Notes: generated by a model not told the origin, from the sequence alone. Numbered from the stretch's first letter, positions 1 through 13,497 are shown. The stretch: DNA of 64,000 bases from Prorocentrum cordatum (GCA_963575745.1 CAUYUJ010019350.1:50001-114000); one strand, 5' to 3'. Translations and numbers: made by a program.

Positions 1-290
1 ATCCTGCGCCCTAAGCCAGGTCAGTGCACCCCTGGCTCTGCAGGATGCTGCACAATCCGGCGCTCTGACTGACTCGGGCCGGGCGAAAGGGGGAAAAGCA
101 AAGGGGGGGGTTGAGAATCAGCTCACGTAGCTGATTTTTCCGGCGCCTCCCGGCGCCGGAGGCGCCCATGCATCGAGGAATGAGCCCAGCGGCGGGGCCG
201 AAACCAGCTGCATGCAGCAGATTTCGCAACCCCCCCTTTCCCAATCCCCCCCTTTCGTCCGGCCCGACTGACCCCCGCCTGCATCGACCC

Positions 291-479
291 TATACGCAAA
301 AGTGACCCTGGGTAAGAGTGACCTTTGGTGCGCGGCTTCTTGTGGGCCGCGGGGGGACCAATCCTGGGCGCGCAACCAGCTGCTGCTGCTGCTTCGTGTT
401 CAGACATCTGGGGACCCACCTGTGCCCGCACCAAAGGCCACTCCTGCGAAAGGTCATCCTTACGTCTAGTCGACTCTTA
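291..479. mobile_element. TIR element, family C, copy 1 (~190 bp)
   Basis: The left end (ACGCAAAAGTGACCCTGG, then GAGTGACCTTTGGTGCG) is mirrored at the right end (CGCACCAAAGGCCACTCC, then AAGGTCATCCTTACG). This gives imperfect ~40-bp terminal inverted repeats. The interior contains a GCGGCTTCTTGTGGGCCGCGG-like stretch that is shared with the copy at 62799-63124. It has no coding capacity, so it is best described as a MITE-like element. Target-site duplication was not resolved. A solo, right-end-like fragment lies at 1087-1135. Confidence 0.55.
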
Positions 480-519
480 GGTTGCATCCTCGGGGGACCT
501 TGTCTGTCCTGTCGCGGCC

Positions 520-640
520 CTATCCGCGTCGAATCCGTGTCGAATCCATGTCGGACTCGTCGGATCCGTGTCGAAATCCGTGTCGAATCCGCGTCGAATC
601 CGCGCCGAGTCCACGCCGAATCCGCGCCGAGCCCGCGCTG
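520..640. repeat. ~11-bp degenerate tandem repeat (CGTGTCGAATC type)
   Basis: About ten successive variants of CGTGTCGAATC / CGCGCCGAATC follow one another. A related but looser set lies at 3250-3370. No gene is visible from position 1 to this point or onward to 900; long frames here exist only because the sequence is GC-rich. Confidence 0.7.
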
Positions 641-914
641 GGCCCAAGAGAAGGCAACAATCTTGGGGACAGGCGAGGCCCCCCGAAAATGCAACGTAAC
701 GACCCCCGCCCCCCGGAGCCCCGAAACGCCCCCGCTCCGACCTCCGCCGGCTTTTCGGCCTTCGGCCTCCTGCCGCCGCCCGCCGCCCTTCCGCCGAGAG
801 AGAGAAGGGAAGGGCGGCCGCTCGACCCGCCGACGCCCGGGCCCTCTCTCGGACGCTCCCGGGTGGCCCTGCTTAGGAGCTGCTTCTTGTGGGGGGAGGG
901 AGAGCGATTTTCTG

Positions 915-1062
915 GAAGGAGAAGAGGAGAAGAGGAGAAGAGGAGAAGAGGAGGAGAGGAGGAGGAAGAGGAGGAGGAGCAGGAGCAGGAGGAGGAGGAG
1001 GAGGACCAGGACCAGGACCAGGACCAGGACCAGGAGCAGGAGAAGGAGGTGGAGGAGGAGGA
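915..1062. repeat. Purine-rich microsatellite (GGAGAA / GGA / CCAGGA)
   Basis: Runs of GGAGAAGAG pass into GGAGGA and then CCAGGA hexamers on the plus strand. These create artificial poly-Glu, Arg or Gly frames and are not a gene. Confidence 0.8.
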
Positions 1063-1086
1063 GCGCGGTCCCCCCGCACCCCCTGA

Positions 1087-1135
1087 AAGCCTTCGCAACA
1101 GAGGCCACTCCAGCGAAAGCTCACGCTCACGCGCA
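1087..1135. repeat. Solo terminal fragment of TIR family C
   Basis: CGCAACAGAGGCCACTCC followed by AAAGCTCACGCTCACGCG resembles the right terminus of the family C elements at 291-479 and 62799-63124. No partner end is seen nearby. Confidence 0.4.
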
Positions 1136-1462
1136 GCCGAAGTGAGCCCAGGGGAGATCGGGGAGGCGCCCCCTCGGCCCTCACCCCGGGAGGCACGCGG
1201 TGCGTCACATGCCTCTGGGGGGGGGGGGCGTGCTGGCGGTCTCGGAACCCACCGCCGAGCGGCCAAGGAGAGGGCCTGCCCGAGTCCCTGCCCTCCCTCT
1301 CTCTCGCTTCCTCGGCCTCCGCTGCCCCCCTTGCCTCCGCGCGCCCACGCCGCCGCGCTCGCCCCCTTGCCTGCATGCTGTTCCCCCCCCCCTGCCCTCG
1401 CACTTGCTCACACTGCTGGCCCCCCTTCCTTCCTCGCCAGCCGCGTCGGGCATTTACCACTG

Positions 1463-1465
<3 letters not shown>

Positions 1466-1510
<45 letters not shown>
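1466..1510. repeat. (CTG)15 microsatellite
   Basis: Fifteen uninterrupted CTG units. Flanking sequence (1136-1820) shows no recognisable gene on either strand; the poly-Gln, poly-Ala and poly-Cys frames are repeat artefacts. Confidence 0.95.
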
Positions 1511-1819
1511 AGAAGTACGGCAGGGCGCAGCACAAGACGACACCAAGCGGAGCGCGCGACGACAGACGACGGGAAGTCCGTGACCTCTGCCTGAGCTCCC
1601 CCCTGGAATCCTTGAATCCGTGGGAGAAGGGCTTACTCTTCCCCCATACCCCATCCTCATCCCCATGGTCCCAACTTCGGCGGACACCTGGGCGTCAGGG
1701 CTACGTTCGTCGCCTCGAATGCCGATGATGCAGATGTGCACAACCGGGAAGAAAGCATTGTGCGTTTGGCCCGCTTGGCCTCCAGCAGGGCCCCCGGAGG
1801 AAGGACAATTTCCGCCACC

Positions 1820-2200
1820 ACCCGCCCGCGTTGCCAAGAGGCTCCCAAGACCGCCCAAGCGGCCCCTTAAGAGGCTCCTAAGACGGCCCGAGAAGCCCCC
1901 AGCAGGCCCCCAAGACGGCCCAAAAGTGACCCCGAAGTGGCGCCCAGGGAGCGTCCAAGAGGGACCTAGAGGCCCATTAGACGATCCAGGAAGCCCCCCG
2001 TGAGGCCGCGAAGAGAGTCTGGGAGGCCTCCCCGGGACTCCGAAGACGGCATACGAGACCCCTGCGACGCCAGGACGCATCAACGAAGCCAGCGAGAGAC
2101 TCCCAGAGAGGATTCCAAGACGAGCCCACATTCCCAGAAGCGCCCAAAACTGTACAAGAGGCCCCTGGAAATGACGGACGAAGGGGGCCCAAATGATGCT
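1820..2200 (+). repeat. CCAAGA short-period satellite, block 1
   Basis: Degenerate 12-13-bp units such as CCAAGAGGCTCC and CCAAGACGGCCC repeat across the block. This is the first of nine blocks of the family in the window. From 2200 to 2860 I see no gene and no clear repeat. Confidence 0.65.
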
Positions 2201-2864
2201 GGCGGAGGCCTCTCGAGTGGTGCCACATTGCTTTCGCTCTTGTCGGGTGGCAAAGGGGGGGGTGACCTGAATGAGGGGTGAAGAAAAAAGCCCTAAAGTG
2301 CCCTTTTGAGCACCTTTTCTTACCCCCCATTTGGTCACCTCCCATTACCACCCGCCCGAGAATGGTGAGGCGGAAGAGCAGGCCTCGGAAGAAATTAGCG
2401 AACACTCATGTCACATTTATCTGTCAATCCCCCCCCAATGATCAAAGTTGGCGGAGTGTTAAATGAATTGCACTTCGACTGCAGTCTTCCCCTCGAGCGC
2501 CAACTTTGAATTTGGGAGAGAAGGGGAGTGTCCACGAATTGTCTCCCTCTGCCGAATAGGGACGAAGCGGCAGGAGTTCAACAGGAGGATCAAGACTTCG
2601 ATGACGGGGAAGCGACGGCCGATGAAAAGCACGAAGACGAGGCGGACAGAGGAAGATGTGGATAAGAAGACCAGCTTGCCTGAGCACGCTTCCACAGATC
2701 GCCCACTTCGCACTCCCGGATATCCACAATCAGGCGAGATCGAGTCTCGTATCAAACGGGCCCGAAACACTGGATTGGCAAGCAAGGAACTGCGCCAGGC
2801 CACACCAGTTTGGGCTGTTCGCGACCAGTTGAGACCTGACCACACCAGATAAGGCCATGAAACA

Positions 2865-3010
2865 TTACAGAAGGCTTCTCAGAAGGCTCGGAAGTCTCGC
2901 GGCCTTCTGAGAAGTGTTATACGCCTTCCCCGAGGGCACGAAAAACGTCTCAGAAGGCCGGAAGGCTTCTGAGAAGTCCCGCCGCTTTCCGAGAAGGCCT
3001 TCTCCTTCCC
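2865..3010. repeat. Short palindromic repeats around CTTCTGAGAAG
   Basis: The motif GGCTTCTGAGAAG and its complement (CTTCTCAGAAGG) recur at least five times in both orientations, so several small hairpins are possible. No coding sequence is supported. The flank 3011-3910 is GC-rich with a G-run near 3121-3133, the loose 11-12-bp repeat at 3250-3370 and a G20 tract at 3541-3560. Confidence 0.55.
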
Positions 3011-3540
3011 ACTTCCCCCCCCCGCGCTCGCCGCCAAAGGAAGCGTCGAGCTGGAGGCGGCGATGGGTCGCCGACGGGTCGGCGGCAGCCCCCCGGGAGC
3101 ACACCCGCACGTTGCTGGCGGGGGGGGGGGGGGAAGGCAGGCCTGCCGGGCCCCCCGATCAGCGATCCGTGGACGATCGGCTGGCGACTGGGGGGCCGGC
3201 GCAGCTTCGGTGGCAACGCAGTGGGAGCCGCCCATGCCGTCTTGTCGGCCCTTGCGACTCGACGCTGGTCGGCGCCAAATTCGACGCAGTCGAGGCCAGA
3301 TCCGCGCCAAGTCGACGTCGGATCGACGCCATCTCATCGACTCCCAGACGCTAGTCCACGCTAGCCGACGCTGCACACGGAATCAAGAGGGCACGCCAGG
3401 CTCCCAGGCTTTGCTATCGAAGTGTATCCGCCCCTGGGCCCGCACCCCCACCCCCCCTCCCTGACGCTGCCCCCGACAGGGGGCGCGGGCGACAACGGAG
3501 GCCCACAGGGTGCGGCACCCTCCCTGTTCGGGGGCGTCCA

Positions 3541-3560
3541 AGGGGGGGGGGGGGGGGGGG
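3541..3560. repeat. G20 homopolymer
   Basis: Twenty consecutive G on the plus strand. It is a likely quadruplex former and an assembly-error hotspot. Confidence 0.85.
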
Positions 3561-3910
3561 GAGGGCACCCAAGAGGGGGGAGGGGGGCGCGCAGACAGGG
3601 GGGGGGGGCCCCGGGAACGCATTGAAAGAGGAAGAGGCGCCACAAGATCTGGGAGAGATTATGGCCCTGGCCATGATATCCCCCCCCCCCAGTCATCACC
3701 CCCCTCTCGACCGCCCCCGAGTCTGAGGCTGGCTGAGCCTACGGGGCTGCACGGGAGCCCAGCCACATGGCCGCTGGAGGCGCGCCTGGACGCGTCCGCC
3801 GACTTGCCCGGCTTGCTGCTGGAGGAGCCACTAGCCTGGCCAGCGCCGCGGGCTACTCGCCCCCAGGAAGGGCGGGGCCAGGGGGGACCGCGGACAATGG
3901 ACGTAGGGTC

Positions 3911-5429
<1,519 letters not shown>

Positions 5430-5430
<1 letters not shown>

Positions 5431-6250
5431 CTGCCTCCTCATCCTCATTCCCTCGTCCTCCTCCTTCTCCTCCTCCTCCTCTGCCTCCACATTTTCCATT
5501 ATTCACATGATCCTCCTCGCCCCCACCTGTTCCTCCTCCTGCAAGAGGAGAAAGGAAGAGGGGGACTGGGTCGAGAATGGGGTTCAGTGGGGGGGTGGGG
5601 AAGGGGGAACCCTGGGGGGGAGAGATGGAACGGAGATGGGCGGGGGCATGGAGGGAGGGATGAGAATAAACCATGTTGCGGCATACAATGGCAGTTCCAC
5701 ACACCTCCTGAGAGAGTCTGGAAAGCCCCGAAACTCGCGGGCCCTCGAAAGGCCTCTCTGGACGTCCATCCGCTTCTCCGAGGGAGGCCCTCTTGGAGCC
5801 ATCTGTGATCCGCCTTGAAGCATGCAGGGGAAGGGGAGGAGCAGAGAAGGAAGGAGAGAAAGGAAGCGGGGAGGGATGGGAGGGTCACAGGCTCACCGCC
5901 GCCTACCCCCCGCAGGGGGGGGGGGTCCCTAGGGGTCGCGTTATACCCGAGAAGCGGCCACGAGGAGGCCTGCGCACCAGCTCCTCTGCCGCAGCCCTCC
6001 TCGGCTACCTCGACCGGCATCCGGGCGGTCCTCGCGAGCTCTTGACGAGCTCCCTCAGAAGCGGCCCGCGGCCCTCCAAGAGACAGCCTGGGGCCCGGCA
6101 CCGGAGCCTCGAGACATAAACCCCCAGAGGGCCCCAGCTGGTCCTTCATGGAGGGTCGAGGCCCCGATTCCGACAACCCGAGCCTCGCCCCTGGGGATAT
6201 CCGCGTACATCTATACATACACCTATCGATCTAAGTTTAGTATATACCTG

Positions 6251-6281
<31 letters not shown>

Positions 6282-6857
6282 TCATATACACGCAGAGAGG
6301 GAGAGAGATCCGTCACCGCTCTGGTATATATGTAGAGAGAAGGAGAGAGAGAGAGGTCTGTATCTCCTGCTCCTTATTTCGCTACTTCGCTTCCTGCGAA
6401 GCAATGAACCCAACATCCTTTCGCTTGCTCCGCCCAGACCCTGATTTCTTCGCCTTCCGACCAACAAATGGTCCCCAAAACGCCAGTGCGGGTAGCCGTG
6501 TCCAGTGCCCTCCCCCCTGGGCGGACCCACCTCCCAGCGCCCCCGCCCAAACAAAAAAAACGCGTGGGCAGATATGCGCGGCAGCCCGACTGGATGAAGA
6601 CGTTGTAAGAAAGCGGACTGTCGTAGACGAGAACCCACGGATTGGCAACTGTCGGCTGTACTGATCCTTCGCTATACACATACGACTCGACGGTTTAACG
6701 GGGGAGCCAACAACACTCGAACAAGTGTCAAACTTCCTAGGCGCAAATACCGGAGCTGGATAAAGGTGGACAAGTTCGAAACGTGATTACGCTGGCTCTG
6801 GCGAGACGTCAGATGGGTAGAGCTCAGGCCATGGCAGCGTAGCGTGCAGCTACTACT
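5430..6857. other. No gene seen; contains (TA)n at 6249-6283
   Basis: GC-rich sequence with poly-G/C runs, then an A+T-rich patch with an uninterrupted TA tract (about 6257-6282) followed by GAGAGA-rich sequence to 6355. No open frame has recognisable protein features. Confidence 0.6.
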
Positions 6858-7056
6858 GTCTGGGACTTTCGCATAGCGTGTCGCGGCGGCGGCCCCGGCG
6901 ACACGCTATGCCCTGCAAGCGGATAGCATGTCGCTGGGGGAGACTGGGAAAGGCTCGGGCCATCGACGCCTGGGGACCAGGCTGTGGGTAGCGTGTCGCG
7001 CCGAAGCGTGGTGGGTCAGAACGGGCGGAGCAACACGCTAAGCTAAAGTTCCTAAC
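6858..7056. mobile_element. MITE family A, copy 1 (199 bp)
   Basis: The element is bounded by GTCTGGGACTTT on the left and AAAGTTCCTAAC on the right, imperfect terminal inverted repeats. Its interior repeats AGCGTGTCGC several times in both orientations, including a hairpin near 6874-6907. The whole element aligns by eye end to end with 52525-52735, including GGCGGCGGCCCCGGCGACAC and CGAAGCGTGGTGGG. It has no coding capacity. The subterminal repeats look like transposase-binding sites (inference). Confidence 0.75.
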
Positions 7057-8094
7057 TGTATCATGTGGGCAGCTGGTAATAGCCGACGCTCAAATCTGCG
7101 CATACCCTCCCAATCCTCTTCCCCCTGCCCTTCCCTGCGACCACACCGCGGCGAGCCTCCTGCTTCTTCGAGATCCCAAACGGCTCCCTCAGGACTGGCT
7201 GCCTCGACAAAAGGCTCGAGCTCCTTTGACTCCACATGCCGTTGCTTTTCCTCCTATCTTTCTCCTCTTGCTCTCCCTCGGAACGCACATCGGACAACCC
7301 GAACGAGTCGCAGGGTATGGAAGCGCATCGCACGGAAGGGAGGCAAAACCAGCAAGAAGACAGGGTGAGAAGGCGAGCGCCCACTCCTCAAGATCGCATG
7401 TGCGGAGTCCCTCAAATGCTCGTCAATCACTCGCGACTGAGACAGCAACACACTTGAGACGCCACCGTGGAGTCTGACGACTGCAGGCGGAATCACCAGT
7501 GGATGAAAAAGGCCACGGCGGTGCTTCTCAAAGGCTCTGCGTCGCGCCCAGGCAATCCGCCGCTGTGCCTTCGGCGCGGCGCAGCGTGCACAAATACCAA
7601 ACTTCGCCCAGTGGGGTTCCAACATTTTCCAAGGGCGACCCCCTTCACCTCCCCCCGCCACAGACCCGTGTCAGGTGGGACGCAGAAGGACATACACGCC
7701 GGACGAAAGAAGTAGGTAGAAACATGAAGTATGAAGGCGGACAAACTACACTGGGCTTGGGCCCAAGAAATTCAGACAACAGCACAGCCAAACCAGATCG
7801 GCTCTTGAAGTAGGAAGGCGCCCGAAGTAGATTGGGTTCTGGGAACCCATGAACACCTACTTTCCACGACCGACGGGTACTCGTTCTGTGTGCCCGCCCT
7901 CGGAGTGCACGTCCGAGCCAAACACACGTCGGAGGCACCCCAGGCGGAAAAGGGCCAGAAAAAGGCGCCTGCCACCGAGCACACATGTGCTGCAAGACAT
8001 CGGAGCGCGCGCGCCACCCCTGGGGGGGGGGGCCAGCGCACACACGTAGTGTAAGTATGGCTGGGTGGTGCCGATCTTTGTTTACAATAGAAAC
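7057..8094. other. No gene or repeat recognised
   Basis: Mixed-composition sequence without a credible protein, RNA gene or tandem repeat on either strand. Confidence 0.5.
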
Positions 8095-8259
8095 AAAGAC
8101 AACAACAACACCAGCAACAGCAACAGCAACAATAACAACAGCAACAACAACAAAAACAGCAGCAACAGCAACAAAAACAGCAACAGCAACAGCAACAGAT
8201 ACAACAACAACAGCAACAACAGCAACAACAACAATAACAACAACAGTCACAATAGCAGC

Positions 8260-8302
<43 letters not shown>

Positions 8303-8328
8303 GCAGCAACAGCAACAACAACAATAAT
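8095..8328. repeat. (CAACAG)/(CAA)n microsatellite
   Basis: CAA and CAG trinucleotides alternate, becoming pure CAA at about 8260-8300. It yields poly-Asn/Gln/Thr frames only. From 8329 to 8555 no gene is seen. Confidence 0.9.
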
Positions 8329-8555
8329 TTGAAGACTGTTCGTTCTTGTCTGCTCGGGTGCCCGTTAACGCGTATTTCCCAAACCCTCGATACCCACCCT
8401 GTTCGTCTTCGATCGTACCACTTCGGGGGGGTATGCATTTTTTCCCTGCAGGCCGGGCCCCGGCAAGCGGCGGGGCAGCCGCGGACCGTCGGTCTGGCCA
8501 GCGGCAGCGCTGATCGGCGGCAACCCGACCCCAAGAGGGACGGACAGGTGACCGA

Positions 8556-8632
8556 CCACGACGACGACGACGACGAGGACGACAACGGTGACGACGACGA
8601 CGACGACGAGCGAAAGCGAGAGCGAGAGAGAG
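8556..8632. repeat. (GAC)n then GA-rich tract
   Basis: ACGACGACG units with short interruptions, followed by GAGAGCGAGAGAGAG. Confidence 0.85.
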
Positions 8633-8639
8633 AGAACGA

Positions 8640-8905
8640 CAACAGGGCCACGAAGGGCACGAAGTAGGCCACGAAGGGCGACAGCGGGAACACGAAAGGA
8701 ATGCGTATGGGGCCACGAAGTGCGCGAACGAGCGGGGGCCACGAGGGGCAGATCATGCGGGGCCACAGACAACAACGACGGAGCCACTAAGGATAGCAAC
8801 TGGGCCACGTAGGACAGCGAGGGGGCCACAAAGGGCGACAGCGGGGCCAATAAGGGCATTCAACGGGGCCACGACGGGCGCGAACGAGCGGGGGTCACGA
8901 AGAGC
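8640..8905. repeat. ~28-bp degenerate tandem repeat (GGGCCACGAAGGGC)
   Basis: The core GGGCCACGAAGGGC, often followed by GACAGC or GCGAACGAGCGG, returns roughly every 25-30 bp about nine times. The shared GGGCCACGAA core resembles part of the 90-bp unit found at 11953-15013, which may indicate common origin (inference). Confidence 0.6.
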
Positions 8906-8928
8906 AGACGTAGATTGGACCGAGGATC

Positions 8929-9622
8929 GGCCGCGCGCGCATGTCGAACTCCTTCCAAAACCTCCATCACCGACACGAGGACGCCGTCATCGTCGTCGGC
9001 GCGATCAGCATCGGCGCCGCCACTGGCCGCGCCATTGTTTTTGCCAACATCGTCACCAAAATCGCAATTATCATAATCGTGTCTACCGTTGTCGACGTTG
9101 CCATGATACCGCGTTCGCGTCGGTCGCGCCAAACTAGCTGGTCGCTGCGCGCACGAGCACACGCGGGCTCTCGCGGCCGCAACACCAAGCACTCATCGCA
9201 ATCGCCTCCGCGTGGGTTCTGCAAACCAAGTTGCGGGTGGGTGTGTGGGATGATTGCGCGAGCAGTGGAGTCGACACCTTCAGATTCGGCAAGGCACCAC
9301 ATAGATTGAACCACAAAAGCTGCGCAACCATGATTTCATAAAATCTACTGCACAACATGATTAGACTGCCCCACACGGATTGCACAACACAGATTGCACA
9401 ACACAGATTGCACCACATGGGTTCTCCTCTCACAAAACATAATAGATTCCACCCCCCCGGGGTTATCCGCCCACCCTTCCGCATTGCAATTTGCATTCGG
9501 TTCTGCCCCATCGTCCATCCGAAATAAAGGCTCGTACCATCCCAACCGAACCGGTAACGACCACCCCCGCCATCCTCTGCAAAACAGCGACGCGCGCACA
9601 GTCGCTTTTCAGAGATCATAGT
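8929..9622 (+). repeat. Satellite module M, copy 1
   Basis: This segment is repeated in direct orientation at 10795-11735. Three parts are shared: an opening GGCCGCGCGCGCATGTCGAA block with GTCATCGTCGTCGGC and TTTGCAAACC; a patch of ~15-bp GATTGCACCACAT units (9300-9425); and a closing part with AATTTGCAT/AATTTACAT, CGTCCATCC and GCCATCCTCTGCAAA. Copies appear about 75-85% alike by eye. No protein is supported. Confidence 0.7.
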
Positions 9623-9789
9623 TTTTCAAAACCCCGTGCAAAACAAAAAATAAACTAAATACAACCGCGCGCGTCGTCGCGCGCGCATGCCGAAATCTTT
9701 CACAAATCTTCGGCCACGTCAGGATACCAAAATCGAGAGTCCAACAAACATCTAAAAATATCAGCCAGCGTCGAATCCAAATAGATAAA

Positions 9790-10050
9790 TACGAGGATAG
9801 GAGGAGGACGAGAGGAGGATGGGAGGAGGATGAAAAGAGGACGGGAGCAGGACGGGAGGAGGACGGGAGGAGCAAAATCAAGCAAGCGCAAGCAAGCAAG
9901 CAGAAGCAAGCAAGCGCAAGCTAGCAATCCCAAGCAAGCAAGAGCCAGCGATCAAGTGCAAGCAAGCCAGGGCAAGCAAATGCAAGCAAACGATAGCAAG
10001 CACGCAAGAGCAAGCAAGCAAGGGCACGCAAGAGCAAGCAAGGACAAGCG
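9790..10050. repeat. ~10-bp GGAGGACGG repeats then (CAAG)n tract
   Basis: Units like GAGGAGGACG (9790-9880) give way to CAAGCAAGCA-type tetranucleotides with single-base variants (9880-10050). From 10051 to 10200 there is a looser CCATTGGAAATA repeat. Confidence 0.75.
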
Positions 10051-10249
10051 ACTCATAGGAATCCATGGGAATCCATCGGACTCGCCACTGGAAATAGCTG
10101 GGCGGTGCCATTGGAAATACGGGGGGCCATTGGCAGAAGGGGGGGAGGGTGGTGCCATTGGAAATAAGAGGGGTGCTATTGGACAAAAGGGGGGTCCTAA
10201 AGACCAATTACGTATGATGAGCTCGGACTCCTATAGGGCAAGCCTATTT

Positions 10250-10560
10250 GAAGAACAACACAAGGTCTCGCAATGCGGATGTTCAAAAAAAATCCGCGCG
10301 CGCTCTTGCGAATTGTCCAGAAAACCAAAAGAAGTTCAAGATTTGCGTAACATGCTACCAACCGGGCTTCGCGCGCGCATGTCAAAATCGTTCGAAAGCC
10401 CTTGCGCGCGTACTGTCGCGAGAACCTCTTTCAACAAAACAGCATCAAAAACAAACAAACAGCAATGCAAAAACAACGGGGCGAAGTGCACGCGCGCTTT
10501 GTCGCGCGCGCATGCCGAAACCCATCAAAAACCTCCGCTGTCGTAGGAAACTCAAAACCG
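10250..10560. repeat. GCGCGCATGCCGAAATC dispersed units, cluster
   Basis: Units ending in GCGCGCGCATG(C/T)C(G/A)AAA recur about every 100-120 bp here. They also appear at 9680-9720, 11785-11830 and 13710-13850. The sequence 10255-10400 is a near copy of 13610-13750, with shared GCGCTCTTGCG and CATGCTACCA. From 10561 to 10794 no gene is seen. Confidence 0.55.
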
Positions 10561-10794
10561 AATGTCGCGACGCCATATGAATACACATGCGTTCACACCA
10601 TCCGTTTTTGGAGCAAAGCCTGCGCTCGCGCTCCTGCAAAATGTTAATGAACCAAAGGATGCTCAACATGTGCATGGAGTTTGCCAAACGGGCCTCTCGT
10701 GCCGCACGCCATCATCATTCAAACGCCATTGCGCGCGCGCTGGGAAGGCACGATACGTGTCAAATAATACCATGCGGAGCTATTCTCGAAAATC

Positions 10795-11735
10795 GGCCGC
10801 GCGCGCATGTCGAACTCCCTCCAAAACCTCCATCACCGACGCGAGGACGCCGTCATCGTCGTCGGCGTGGTCAGCATCGGCGCCGCCACTGGCCGCGCCG
10901 TTGTCATTGTCAGCGTCGTCACCAAAATCGCGATGATCATAATCGTGTCTACCGTTGCCGACGGTGCCATGATACCGCGTTCGCGTCGATCGCGCCAAAC
11001 TAGCTGGCCGCTGCGCGCGCGAGCATGCACGGGCTAGCGCGGCCGCAGAGATGCACCAGCCAACACCAAGCATTCATCGCCATCGTCTCCGCATGGGTTT
11101 TGCAAACCAAGCTGCGGGTGGGCGGATGGTACGATTACGCGAGCAGTGGAGCTGGCAACTTCAAGTTCGGCAGGGTGAATTGCACCACATAGGTTGCACC
11201 ACCCTGGTTGCGTTACATCGGTTGCACAGCACCGAATACACAGCATGGATTGCAAAACATAGATTGGAAAACATCGGTTGCACGACAAAGATTGCACCAC
11301 ATGTACCACATCGCATAGATTAGGACACCCTGATTGCGCGACATCTATTGCACAACAAAGATTGCACCACATGGTTGCACAACATATATTGCAGAACACT
11401 GGTTTCACCACAGAAAGTGCACCACATAGATATCAGCACATATACTGCACCACCCTGATTGCATTGCATCGATTGCACAACATAGATTGCACCGCGTGAA
11501 TTGCACAGCATAAGTTGCAGCAAATAGATTCTCCTTTCTGAAAGAAGTATGGACTCTACCCCCCCCCCCCCCCCGGAATTAACGATACACCTTTTTTCGT
11601 ATTGCAATTTACATGCGATCCTGCCCCTATCGTCCATCCTAACTATGAATTCATACTACCCCAGCCAAACCGGTATCACTCCCCCCCGCCATCCTCTGCA
11701 AAGAATACTATGCGCGCACTCTCGTTCATCAAAAA
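10795..11735 (+). repeat. Satellite module M, copy 2
   Basis: Direct repeat of 8929-9622, with an expanded central patch of ~14-15-bp GATTGCACCACATA units (about 11170-11535, roughly two dozen degenerate copies). A run of 16 C follows at 11559-11574. A truncated third copy of the TTTTGCAAACCAAGTTGCGG and GCGAGCAGTGGAG portion lies at 15945-16070. Confidence 0.7.
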
Positions 11736-11877
11736 TCATAAGTGTTCGAGAACCCCTTGCGAAAAAAAGGGACGAAGTGCACACCCGCGCGCCGTCGCGC
11801 GCGCATGCCGAAATCCTTCGAAAACCTTCGATTTCGGAAAGATTTCAAAATCAAGTTTCCAGAAACATACAAGTTTC

Positions 11878-11952
11878 TGGCGAAGGACCCAACCATATGC
11901 ACCTGTGCGTACCGCGAGTCAATATCTTCTTCGGTAGCTATCCCTGAGGGGC
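11878..11952 (+). repeat. Leader of the 90-bp array A
   Basis: CTGGCGAAGGACCCAACCA followed by TGTGCGTACCGC and TATCTTCTTCGGTAGC precedes array A. The same leader precedes array B (13890-13967) and, reverse-complemented, borders the inverted array (40571-40607). Confidence 0.65.
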
Positions 11953-13256
11953 CACGAAACGCATGAGGGCTGTGCTGGGGCCTTCGGGGGAGCTCCCTGT
12001 GGGGCCACGAAACGTGCAAGGGGTGTGCCGACATTGGTCCTGTGAGCGCATTGGAACGCAGCCACTGGGGCTTTCGGTGGAGCTCCCTATGGAACCACGA
12101 ACCGTGTGAGGGGTCTGCTGGACTGGGTGCGGTGGGCGCATGCGAACGCAGCCACTGGGGCCTTCGGTGGAGCTCCCTGTGGAGCGAAACGTGCAAGGGG
12201 TGTGCCGGAATGGGTGCGGTGGGCGCGTGCGAACGCAGCCACAGGGGCCTTCGGTGGAGCTCCCTGTGGGGCCACGAAACGTGTGACGGGTGTGCCGATA
12301 TGGGTGCGGCGGGCGCATGCGGACGCAGCCACTGGGGCCTTCGGTGGAGCTCCCTATGGGGACACGAAACGTGTGCGGATTGTACCGAAATGGGCGCGGT
12401 GGGCGCATGCGAACGCAGCCATTGTGACCTTCGGTGGAGCTCCCTGTGGGGCCACGAAACGTGTAGGGGATGTGCCGAAATGAATGCGGTGGGCGCATGC
12501 GAACGCAGCCACTGGGGCCTTCGGTGGAAGTCCTTGTGGGGCCACGAAACGTGTGACGGGTGTGCCGAAATGGGTGCGGTGGGCGCGTGCGGACACAGCC
12601 ACTGGGGCCTTCGGTGAACTCCCTGTGGGGCCACGAAACGTGCGAGGGGTGTGCCGAAATGGGTGCGGTGGGCGCATGCGAACGCAGCCACTTGGGCCTT
12701 CGGTGGAGCTCCCTGTGGGGCCACGAAACGTGCGAGGGGTGTGCCGACATTGGTCCTGTGAGCGCGTTGGAACGCAGCAACTGGGGCCTTCGGTGGAGCT
12801 CGCTCTCGGCCACGAGACGTGTGAGGGGTGTGCTGGAATGGGTGCGGTGGGCGCATGCGAACGCAGCCACAAAGGCCTTCGGTGGAGCTCCCTGTGGGGC
12901 CACGAAACGTGTGAGGGGTCGGCCGAAATGGGTGCGGTGGGCGCATGCGAACGCTGCCACTGGGGCCTTCGGTGGAGCTCCCTGTGGGGCCACGAAACGT
13001 GTGAGGGGTCGGCCGAAATGGGCGCGGTGGGCGCATGCGAACGCAGCCACTGGGGCCTTTGGTGGTGCCCCCTGTGGGGCCACGAAACGTGTGAGGGGTC
13101 GGCCGACATGGGTGCGGCGGGCGCATGCGAACGCAGCCATTGGGGCCTTCGGTGGAACTGCCGAAGTGGGTGCGGTGGGCGGATGCGAACGCAGCCATTG
13201 GGGCCTTCGGTGGACCTTCCTATGGGGCCACGAAACGTGTGAGGCGTGTGCCGAAC
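11953..13256 (+). repeat. 90-bp tandem satellite, array A (~14 copies)
   Basis: Each unit carries GGGGCCACGAAACGTGTGAG, GTGCCGAAATGGGTGCGGTG, GGCGCATGCGAACGCAGCCA and CTGGGGCCTTCGGTGGAGCT. A counted unit is exactly 90 bp. Because 90 is a multiple of 3, frames stay open for hundreds of codons on both strands (for example 11729-13198 minus), each reading a 30-residue repeat in several frames at once. I take this as a satellite, not a protein. Confidence 0.9.

Positions 13257-13497
<241 letters not shown>

Noticed and set aside
290-1594. Overlapping long frames on both strands (272, 275, 370 and 248 codons)
   Set aside because: They run through the TIR element, an 11-bp repeat, the purine microsatellite and (CTG)15; composition is low-complexity in every frame.
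11729-13198. 489-codon minus-strand frame and similar long frames (400, 357 and 436 codons) in the 90-bp arrays
   Set aside because: The repeat unit is 90 bp, so several frames stay open on both strands at once. That is expected for a satellite and gives no evidence for selection on protein.
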